64,000 bases of DNA from Pseudomonadota bacterium (lineage in GTDB: Bacteria; Pseudomonadota; Alphaproteobacteria; Rhizobiales; Hyphomicrobiaceae): NCBI GenBank assembly GCA_023423275.1, contig JAFAFW010000107.1:53838-117837 (forward strand), in the 5' to 3' direction. Positions 25,137 to 32,511 of the stretch are shown here, one piece after another (position 1 is the stretch's first letter; each line of letters starts with the position of its first letter). The notes beneath the pieces were generated by a model, which did not search any database, was not told the DNA's origin, and saw nothing but the letters and a program-made list of their open reading frames with translations. The translations under genes were made by a program, and so were the position numbers.

Positions 25137-28100
25137 TTATGCGACCGACGACAGCGGAACGTTGATCTCATAGACAACGCCACCGGGCTCGAAGCGCAGC
25201 GGCGAAACGCCATCTGCATCGCCCGTGATCGCGATGTTCAGCAGCGACGTTCCGAAGCCCTTACGATCCGGCGGGGCCACGATCGGTCCGCCGCTCTCCC
25301 GCCATTCGAACGTGAAGCGGGCATTGTCGCCCGATCCGAGTACGGCCCAAGCAACAGACACCTGACCGTCATCGTTCGACAGCGCGCCGTGCTTCGTGGC
25401 GTTGGTGGCCAGTTCGTGGAGAACGAGCGCCAATGTCTGGGCCATACGCGGTCCGATCATGAGATCGGGACCTTCGATCCGCGTCCGACCCGCGAACGGG
25501 ACAAGCTCGCTCTCAACAATCGCCCGCAACGGCGCACCACGCCAATTGCGCGTCGTCAGCATGTCGTGTGCGCGCGATAATGCGTGCAGGCGGCGTATGA
25601 GAATTTCGCCCGCTTCCGCCAGTGACCGGCCACCCGTCAGCGTGCGCGTTGCCATGGATTGCACGACGGCCAGCACGTTCTTCACGCGGTGGCTGAGCTC
25701 GCCCAGGAGGAGCTTCTGCTGTTCCTCCCAGTTCCGCCGGTCGGTAATGTCGGTGTTCATGCCGACCCAGGAACGGATACTGCCGTCCTCGTTGATCAGC
25801 GGGACGGTTCGTGCCTGCGTCCATCGCCATTCGCCGGTGTTGTGACGCAGCCGATATTCCATGGTGGCAGGCGCCTTGCTCGCCAACGCCTGTCGCATGG
25901 CCTCCGCGGCGGATGCGCGGTCCTGCGGATGGACGGCATCGAGCCATCCCCAGCCGAGGAACTGCATCACGGTCTGCCCGGTAAAAGCGCGCCACGAGGG
26001 AGAGTCCTCGACGATCTCCCCCATCGCATTGGTCGTCCAGACGGTCTGCGCCGACGCTTGAACCAGGGCGCGAAAACGTTCTTCCGTCTCCCGCAATCGG
26101 GCCTCCGCATGATCCTGAGCGGTAACATCGACGATGGATCCGACCCAGCGCCGAGGGTCGCCGCTTTCGTTGTAAAGAACCAGAGCCCTATCCATCACAT
26201 GCACCCAATATCCATCACGATGCCGGATCCGATAGTGGCATTGCAGCTTCGACCGCCTCTCCGACAGAACGGTTTGCTGCTCCAGTCTTATTCTCTGCAG
26301 ATCATCGGGATGGCAGCGCTCATGCCACCAATCGACATGCGGCCGCGCCTCTTCGGGATCGATACCGATCAACCCCTCCAAGCCTTGACTGCGCTCCACA
26401 TGCCCCGACGCGACGTCGATATCGTAAATCATCCCTTCGACAGCCAAGGCCGCCAGCCGATAGCGCTCCTCGCTGGTGCGCAGTGCTGTTTGCGCAAGCC
26501 CTCGTTCGCGGGCAGTCCAGACGCGGATGCCAACCTCACGCAACAGCAAAAGCTCGTCGGCGTGCCAGTGGCGCGGTTGCGAAGCGTGAACCCCGAGCAC
26601 TGCACGAAGCTCCCCTCCGACGAGGATCGGAGTCGCGGCAAATGCGGCGACGCCGCCGGCAAGATACCTCTGCGCCACGCTCGCAGTCCGCTTGTCCGTG
26701 GTGACATCTGCGACCGCAAACGGCCGGCCACGCGCGAACGCAGTCCGCAACTCCGGCGTCGTGTTTTCCTGGAGCGGATAGCTGCCGGCCACGCTCTCTA
26801 CACCATTGAGCCAACCGGGTTCGACAATCAGGATGTCCCGTTGAGGATCGATGATCGTGAGATTGCAGCGAGAAACACCCAGATATTTGCCGAGCCGCTC
26901 GACCGCGCGGCTTATCATCTCTTGCGGATCCGACAACGCCGCACTGTCGTGCTCCATCTCGCTGAGCAGACGCGCGGCGGCCTCACTCCGCTTTCGGTCC
27001 GTGATATCGACGCTGACGCCGACAACCGCCGTTGGACGGCCATCATCGCCCAGGATCGGAGACTTGGTCGAAAGATAGTGATGCTCGCCGTCAGGCCGCG
27101 TAACCGTCTCCTCGACTTCCAATGTCTTTCCCGTGCTGATGACAAGGCGATCGTTGGCAATCACTTCTTGCGCCTGGGGCGTATCGCCCTGCAGTTGCGA
27201 ATGCGTCTTGCCAATGACCTGCACTTCGGTGCGCCCTAATGTTCTGAGCAATGCTTGATTGACCATGGTGAGGCGCCCGTCGAGGTCTTTGACGTACATC
27301 AGCGCCGGGATCGCATCGCTAATTGTTTTGGAGAGCGCGATTGCCTGGCGCAGGCTGGTTTCTTCTTTCTTCCTTGTGGTGATATCGCGCCAGCAATTAA
27401 CAGCTCCTATAATATCACCTGCCAAATTGCGCAGTGGCGTCACATTGACGAGACAAACGATTTGACTGCCATTCGGATGAGAAATTATCAGTTCTTCGTC
27501 GACGATCGTTTCACCACGATGGCAAGCGCGATAAAGCGGCATTTCCTCCGGGGCTGGCTTGCTGCCGTCGGCTCGCACCGCGCCGAATGTCATGATTGGA
27601 TGGCCCGCCGGCATTCCGATCAGCGCATCATTGGGACATCTCATTAACTCTGTTGCCGTGCGGCTGCTGGCAACAATTGGAAAATCAGGAGGGCCAAGAG
27701 AAATGGTGATGCCCTCGGGGACATATTCCAAAAGCGTATGAAGCAGAGCCCGTGCCTCCTCGGCTTCGGTCGCGCGGCGGCGTGCTTCATCGCGTGCCTC
27801 CTTGAGCGCTCGTTTGCGCTTGAGGAGATCCTCGCTTGCGTTACTTAACGCCATTGTGATGCTTTTCATTTCCGCCAGAGGGGAGTCCAGCTTTGGAATT
27901 CTGTCGCCTCGGCCCATTAATGTCACGGCGTGCGCCGTGCTCTCGATCGGCGCCACCATCATCCGAGTTAGAAACTGGACAAACAGAGCCGAGAGCGAGA
28001 GCAGAACTGCGGCCCCGAGTATCCACATAGGAATACCATGTCCGGTAAGCCAGTTTGCAGCTGCATTCTTGGCCTCGACATGGATATCCCAATTTGTGAA

Positions 28101-28871
28101 CGCCGATTTCGCCGATGCATGAATTAAATTGGCAGAATTGACGGCATTGGAATGATGCGGTGGCACATGCCCGGAATTCTCTTCCCAGGCTTGCCGCAAA
28201 CCGGCCGTTTCAACAGAACCGTCACCCTGGATGATGATGCGTCCATCCGCGTCCACCACCGTTCTGAGCCAACCGGAGGGCAGATGTTGATCCTGCAATA
28301 GGATCTGAAAATATTGCTGACCCGGGGACGCTACAAGAACGTAACGGGATGCGTCCTTGTTTCGAAATGGAACGTGGATCTGGGTGCCCCATTTTCCATC
28401 TCCAGGCTGAGTCAAGAAGTCCGTTACGGCAATGCCGTTCGTATCGAGCGCTTTTCTCGCGATAGCCAGATCGGGTGCCGGGGCGCCGCTTCCTGCATCC
28501 GCGGTATCGACAACGAGTTGCAAGCGGCTATTGAGAAGAATGATCCGGCCATCATCCAAGCGCTTGGCTGCCAACCGGGCGGCTGCAAGAAATTCCTTAT
28601 GATCGCCGGTCTCAAGATATGGCGCTCGTGACAGGCTCTCCATAACCGTCACGACATGCTTGAGGCCGCGGTCGAGATCATTGGACAAGTCCGCGGCGAT
28701 CTGCTCGGCACGCTCATCCAGCCACGCCAGATGCTGGCTTTCCGCACGATGCAGGAGCCAGAGCATCAGACCCAACGCAGGCAGTAAGATCGCGGCAGCG
28801 AGCGAAAGCAGTAAAGTCCGGATCGACAGGGTGTGGGGCCAGATCATCCAGAACAACTTGAGCCGCAACAT
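25137..28871 (-). CDS. HWE-family hybrid-free sensor histidine kinase, multi-PAS/GAF
   Basis: About 1244 residues. Membrane helices near 12-40 and 270-298 bracket a dCache/CHASE-like periplasmic domain (WGTQIHVPFRNKDASRYVLV). A HAMP-like linker (VAPIESTAHAVTLMGRG) follows, then PAS domains near 377, 520, 805 and 930, with a GAF domain near 640-800. The kinase core begins with the phospho-acceptor histidine in ELSHRVKNVLAVVQSMATRT near residue 1058. The N-box HELATNATKHG and the EWRESGGP segment confirm the HWE subfamily. HWE kinases often signal to PhyR or single-domain regulators. No response regulator gene adjoins it. The start at 28871 has only a weak GGA. Confidence 0.93.
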   Translation of the reverse strand: MLRLKLFWMIWPHTLSIRTLLLSLAAAILLPALGLMLWLLHRAESQHLAWLDERAEQIAADLSNDLDRGLKHVVTVMESLSRAPYLETGDHKEFLAAARLAAKRLDDGRIILLNSRLQLVVDTADAGSGAPAPDLAIARKALDTNGIAVTDFLTQPGDGKWGTQIHVPFRNKDASRYVLVASPGQQYFQILLQDQHLPSGWLRTVVDADGRIIIQGDGSVETAGLRQAWEENSGHVPPHHSNAVNSANLIHASAKSAFTNWDIHVEAKNAAANWLTGHGIPMWILGAAVLLSLSALFVQFLTRMMVAPIESTAHAVTLMGRGDRIPKLDSPLAEMKSITMALSNASEDLLKRKRALKEARDEARRRATEAEEARALLHTLLEYVPEGITISLGPPDFPIVASSRTATELMRCPNDALIGMPAGHPIMTFGAVRADGSKPAPEEMPLYRACHRGETIVDEELIISHPNGSQIVCLVNVTPLRNLAGDIIGAVNCWRDITTRKKEETSLRQAIALSKTISDAIPALMYVKDLDGRLTMVNQALLRTLGRTEVQVIGKTHSQLQGDTPQAQEVIANDRLVISTGKTLEVEETVTRPDGEHHYLSTKSPILGDDGRPTAVVGVSVDITDRKRSEAAARLLSEMEHDSAALSDPQEMISRAVERLGKYLGVSRCNLTIIDPQRDILIVEPGWLNGVESVAGSYPLQENTTPELRTAFARGRPFAVADVTTDKRTASVAQRYLAGGVAAFAATPILVGGELRAVLGVHASQPRHWHADELLLLREVGIRVWTARERGLAQTALRTSEERYRLAALAVEGMIYDIDVASGHVERSQGLEGLIGIDPEEARPHVDWWHERCHPDDLQRIRLEQQTVLSERRSKLQCHYRIRHRDGYWVHVMDRALVLYNESGDPRRWVGSIVDVTAQDHAEARLRETEERFRALVQASAQTVWTTNAMGEIVEDSPSWRAFTGQTVMQFLGWGWLDAVHPQDRASAAEAMRQALASKAPATMEYRLRHNTGEWRWTQARTVPLINEDGSIRSWVGMNTDITDRRNWEEQQKLLLGELSHRVKNVLAVVQSMATRTLTGGRSLAEAGEILIRRLHALSRAHDMLTTRNWRGAPLRAIVESELVPFAGRTRIEGPDLMIGPRMAQTLALVLHELATNATKHGALSNDDGQVSVAWAVLGSGDNARFTFEWRESGGPIVAPPDRKGFGTSLLNIAITGDADGVSPLRFEPGGVVYEINVPLSSVA

Positions 28872-29296
28872 AATTCGGTCCACCGCACTGCAACCAATGG
28901 TAGCGGCCGTACACAAGCCGGGGCCATACCTGTCCCTTGGCTGCTCGGGGCGCCTTCAAGAACGGATGAGGCAGTCTCTAATATCAGCGTGAATTTAGCA
29001 CTACTTGTCGAACTTTACTTAGATGTATTACCAAATTCCATGAACTTTGCCAGAATTTGATGATATCGGTTCCACGAAGGTAAACAGCCGCCTTCATCGC
29101 GAGGCACAACTAGACGTAGACCCCAAGGATCGCGAGGATCTCCCAGGCGCTGAGCGTTAACTAAAAACGACGTTCGCTCCCGATCGCCTGCGATGTCCGG
29201 ACACGAAACGATTTGCATTTTTCATGCGTTGTTCGCTTAGCGGCGCGGTTTCAGAGCGCGTCCGGTTCATGCGGAGAACGAAAGGATCAAGTCAGC
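28872..29296. other. Intergenic region with a low-GC stretch
   Basis: 425 bases between the divergent histidine-kinase and small-secreted-protein genes. The part near 28985-29060 is notably AT-rich for this genome and repeats GAACTTTAC/GAACTTTGCC 34 bases apart. It presumably holds both promoters. Short frames on either strand lack ribosome sites and family features. I see no RNA gene. Confidence 0.4.
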
Positions 29297-29710
29297 GTGG
29301 GGAGGATCAAACGAGTATCGATCATCACCGCGATGTGCCTCGCAACCATCGTCGGCGTTCCGATCTCAAAACAGCCGTTCCGGCAAGCGGCCGCCCATGC
29401 GGCCCCGGCGCAGTATGCCCAAAGCTACCGCTCCCGGAACACCGATAGCGGATACAAAGGCTATCGTGGCAGGTCGAGCATCGATCGAGGCCGCACGAGT
29501 CCTCGGCTCAGGCAAGACCGCCCCTATCAGCCACCGCGCGTCAAACGTGACAATCTCGACCGTCCGGCGACGCGGTCCAGCCCCCGGCACTATTATCGGC
29601 GTCCGCGCTCGGCACCCTCGGTCAGTTGCGAATGGATGCGCCAGCAGGCCATTCGGAGCGGCGATCGCTACTGGAGTAACCGCTATCGCCTTTGCGAGAG
29701 TGAAAATTAG
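29297..29710 (+). CDS. Small secreted Arg-rich protein with C-terminal Cys/Trp motif
   Basis: About 137 residues from a GTG at 29297, with AAGGA some ten bases upstream. A signal peptide (RVSIITAMCLATIVGVPI) is followed by a very basic, Tyr/Arg/Pro-rich disordered middle. The tail SCEWMRQQAIRSGDRYWSNR then YRLCE holds two cysteines about 20 residues apart, which would allow a disulphide loop. I recall similar C-x-W...RYW...RY..C tails on small hypothetical proteins of Hyphomicrobiales. There is no known function. The earlier ATG at 29213 would give an implausible N-terminus. Confidence 0.6.
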   Translation: MGRIKRVSIITAMCLATIVGVPISKQPFRQAAAHAAPAQYAQSYRSRNTDSGYKGYRGRSSIDRGRTSPRLRQDRPYQPPRVKRDNLDRPATRSSPRHYYRRPRSAPSVSCEWMRQQAIRSGDRYWSNRYRLCESEN

Positions 29711-29772
29711 CGCTGTTAAAGACGCGCTGGCATCGCGTATCGCGGCGGAAAAGGAACAGCAGGGCTTGGACG

Positions 29773-30096
29773 ATGAACGTAGATAGCAGCAACACAACGC
29801 CCGAACCGGGTTCGTCAGAGACGATAACAGCCGCCGACCGGGAGAGATTCAAGCGTGCCCGGCGCCGGGTCGACGAAATCAAAGGTTTCTACACCCACCT
29901 GGCCGCGTTCGTCCTCGTGATCGCGGGACTGACGGTCGTGAACGTCGCGACAGGAAGTGACTGGTGGGTACAGTGGGTTATTCTCGGCTGGGGTATTGGC
30001 GTTCTCTTGCACGCGCTGCTGACATTTGGCGGAACGCCGAAGTTTGTCTCGCGGTGGGAAAAGCGCAAGCTGCGTGAATACATGAACCAACGCTGA
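29773..30096 (+). CDS. 2TM-domain membrane protein
   Basis: 107 residues. A hydrophilic N-terminus (about 25 residues) leads into FKRARRRVDEIKGFYTHLAA, then two membrane helices (FVLVIAGLTVVNVATG and WWVQWVILGWGIGVLLHALL) and a basic tail WEKRKLREYM. This matches the small 2TM family, which also occurs fused to sensor kinases and LytTR regulators. It follows the secreted-protein gene by about 60 bases and may share its transcript. The function is unknown; the family is thought to be a membrane sensory or anchoring unit. Confidence 0.8.
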   Translation: MNVDSSNTTPEPGSSETITAADRERFKRARRRVDEIKGFYTHLAAFVLVIAGLTVVNVATGSDWWVQWVILGWGIGVLLHALLTFGGTPKFVSRWEKRKLREYMNQR

Positions 30097-30179
30097 CCAA
30101 GCTTCTGCAACGCGGACAGTTTTTATTTCCAACCCGCTTTCGATTTCATTTTGCGCCCGACGGCCCTTTAGTCCGCCAA

Positions 30180-30208
30180 ATGACGATTGCTGTACACCTT
30201 GCTATAAT
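30180..30208 (+). promoter_or_regulatory. Probable promoter of the TAXI gene
   Basis: ATGACG (30180-30185), a 17-base gap and a consensus TATAAT (30203-30208) lie about 70 bases ahead of the TAXI start codon. A perfect TATAAT is unusual in this GC-rich window. The -35 is only a partial match to TTGACA. Confidence 0.5.
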
Positions 30209-30276
30209 ATGGCCTAAATCAGTCGCCTCTATGACTGCTGCGACAAAAATACCATCGATCGGGGGGAGATCAATCC

Positions 30277-31446
30277 GTGCGTGCGATGCGAGCTTGGCTG
30301 ACGGGTGCATGCGTTCTACTGCCGCTCATGAGCTGTCCCGCGATATCTCAATCGTCCGATCGCTTTGATGTAGCACAGGCCCGAAATCGAACCGCACCGT
30401 CGGCCGCGGCGGCTGGCGAAGCGGGTGCGGTCGAACGCGCCAATAGCTGGACGATCGGCATTGCCGGCGGCCTATTGGAAGGGACGTTCATCCGCTTTGC
30501 CGCGGAACTCGCCAAGGCGCTGAATGATGGCGACGAACTTCGCATTCTACCCGTCGTGACATACGGCGCGGCCGAAAACGTGGGCGACCTGCTCTATCTC
30601 AAGGGCATCGACATTTCGATCACCCACGCCGACGTGTTTGACGATTTCCGGCGCAATCGCAAGGCAAGCAATATCGAGCGGCGAGTCCACTATATCTCGC
30701 AGATGTATATCGGCGAATTGCATGTCTTTGCCCGCCACGACATCAAATCCATCAAGGATCTCGAAGGCAAGAAAGTCGGCTTTAACACCAAGGGCGCGGG
30801 TCCGACGATCACGGGACCGATCCTGTTCGAGCGATTGGGCGTCAACGTCGAGCCCGTGTTCATCAACAATTCCGTCGCGCTGGAGATGATGAAGACAGGT
30901 GAAATCGCCGCCATTCTTCATACCGTCGGCAAGCCGAATAATCTGTTCGTGAACTTGAAATCAGACATCGGCCATTTCCTTCCCGTGGAATTCACGGACA
31001 AATTTGCCGACTACTACGTTCCCTCGACCCTGGGCCACGAGGATTATCCGAATTTGTTCAAGCCCGGCGAAAAGGTCGAGACGCTCGGCATTCCCGTCGT
31101 CCTGGCCGTCTACAACTGGTCGAAGGAGAACGATCGCTTCCGCAGGGTTGAGCGCTTCATCCAGTATTACTTCGAGAAGTTCGATACGCTGAGGAAGCCG
31201 CCCTATCATCCCAAATGGAAGGAGATCAATCTCGCGGCGCAGGTGCCTGGATGGACCAGATACTGGGTTGCCGAGGAAATGCTCAACAAGATGGCGGAGC
31301 AGTCGGCACCGGCACAACCTGCCCAGCCCATCGATCCCAACTATGCCAGGACACAGGCGGCCCGCGCCGCTCCCGGAAACCGCGCCGAGCAGGAACGTCT
31401 GTTCCAGCAATTCCTTCAATGGAGCAAGCAGCGGCCGAAGCAATAA
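30277..31446 (+). CDS. TAXI-type TRAP solute-binding protein with C-terminal extension
   Basis: 389 residues beginning with GTG and a GGGGGGAG ribosome site. The signal peptide is WLTGACVLLPLMSCPAIS. The periplasmic binding fold of the TAXI group shows in WTIGIAGGLLEGTFIRFAAE, the lipid-like RHDIKSIKDLEGKKVGFNTK and the GAAENVGDLLYLKGIDISI segment. The last 60 residues or so (NKMAEQSAPAQPAQP and beyond) are a Pro/Ala/Gln-rich extension beyond the usual TAXI length. No TRAP membrane subunits are encoded nearby, so the transported or sensed ligand is unknown. The Sel1 gene follows by 99 bases in the same direction. Confidence 0.85.
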   Translation: MRAMRAWLTGACVLLPLMSCPAISQSSDRFDVAQARNRTAPSAAAAGEAGAVERANSWTIGIAGGLLEGTFIRFAAELAKALNDGDELRILPVVTYGAAENVGDLLYLKGIDISITHADVFDDFRRNRKASNIERRVHYISQMYIGELHVFARHDIKSIKDLEGKKVGFNTKGAGPTITGPILFERLGVNVEPVFINNSVALEMMKTGEIAAILHTVGKPNNLFVNLKSDIGHFLPVEFTDKFADYYVPSTLGHEDYPNLFKPGEKVETLGIPVVLAVYNWSKENDRFRRVERFIQYYFEKFDTLRKPPYHPKWKEINLAAQVPGWTRYWVAEEMLNKMAEQSAPAQPAQPIDPNYARTQAARAAPGNRAEQERLFQQFLQWSKQRPKQ

Positions 31447-31545
31447 GACGCGAACAATAAGCAGAAAGACAAAAAATAAGAACCGCGTCCAGCCCGAAGG
31501 CGCGGTCGAGGGAGATCAGGGCGACATCGACAGGGGGAGGGACCC

Positions 31546-32448
31546 GTGGTGACGCGCAACAGGCAAGGGGGGAGACAAGCATTGATCGTCTCCCACCGGA
31601 TCACGCATATTTTGCTGGCCGCAGCTCTTCTCGGATCGACAGCGGTTCCGATGAGCCACGAGAATGCCTTTGCGCAATCTTCGCGCGGCAAACCGATCAT
31701 CAACGTCGCGACCGTTATCCTGGCCGAGCCCGCCGTCGAGACCGCGTTTCCGATCCAGATCGGCCCCGCCGACGCGATTCCGCAACAGACTTTTCTGCGC
31801 GTCCGCGGTTTGCCTCCATCCGCGACCCTGACCGAGGGTCATGTGATTGCGGCGGGCGCATGGGCGATTCCGTTGGCGGCGCTGCCGAGGCTGAAGATTT
31901 CGACGCCCATGGGCGCAACGAGCCGAAGCGACATCACGATCTCGCTGGTCGCGATCGACGGCAACATTCTCAATGAGGTGAAAGCGACGTTGCTGATCGC
32001 TCCCGCCGCCATGATTGCTCCGGCAGCGAGGCCAGGAGAGGCACCGGCGGCCAACACTGCCGCGCTTGGTTCCGCCACGACCGGATTGCTCACGCCTCAG
32101 GCTCGGCCACCGCTTGTGGCCCAACCCCGCGTGCCGATCCCCCCGCCGCCGCAGCTCAGCCCCGAAGACCACGAACGGGCCCTCAAATCCATGGAGCGGG
32201 GCGATGCCGGCTTTGCGGCAGGCAATGTCACTGTCGCACGCCTCTTCTACCAGCGCGCCGCGGAGCTCGGTTGGGGCCCAGCCGCTTTGGCCCTCGCAGG
32301 TACATATGATCCCAACGAGCTGGCGCAGCACACCGTATTCGGCGGGATTCAGGGCGACGCGGCCTTGGCCGTCAAATGGTACGAGAGAGCCCGTGAGCTT
32401 GGAGCCGCCGAAGCAGCGGCACGCTTGCAGCGGCTGGGTGCGCGCTGA
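31546..32448 (+). CDS. Secreted Sel1-repeat protein with Ig-like domain
   Basis: 300 residues from a GTG at 31546 after a GGGGGAGG site. The signal peptide is HILLAAALLGSTAVPMS. Residues about 50-155 form a beta-rich domain with TAFPIQIGPADAIPQQTFLR, RGLPPSATL and AIDGNILNEVKATLLIAP. A Pro-rich linker follows, then Sel1/TPR-like helices (ALKSMERGDAGFAAGNV, VARLFYQRAAELGWGPAALA, and AVKWYERARELGAAEAAAR). The first domain resembles that of the 421-residue protein at 18332-19597. It is probably a periplasmic scaffold co-expressed with the TAXI gene, and its end lies 63 bases from the convergent J-domain gene. The function is unknown. Confidence 0.75.
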   Translation: MVTRNRQGGRQALIVSHRITHILLAAALLGSTAVPMSHENAFAQSSRGKPIINVATVILAEPAVETAFPIQIGPADAIPQQTFLRVRGLPPSATLTEGHVIAAGAWAIPLAALPRLKISTPMGATSRSDITISLVAIDGNILNEVKATLLIAPAAMIAPAARPGEAPAANTAALGSATTGLLTPQARPPLVAQPRVPIPPPPQLSPEDHERALKSMERGDAGFAAGNVTVARLFYQRAAELGWGPAALALAGTYDPNELAQHTVFGGIQGDAALAVKWYERARELGAAEAAARLQRLGAR

Positions 32449-32511
32449 ACCTCAATCACCCGTCGCGCCAGGAAGACGAACGCATAGAGCATCGGCGCCG
32501 CGGCGGCAGCC

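Noticed and set aside
29015..29218. Minus-strand frame of 67 codons upstream of the secreted-protein gene
   Set aside because: There is no ribosome site, no recognisable pattern, and it lies in the probable promoter region.
31468..31515. Hairpin ACCGCG/CGCGGT next to an A-rich run between the TAXI and Sel1 genes
   Set aside because: It would work as a terminator only for the minus strand, where no gene is present; the plus-strand genes show no stop signal here.
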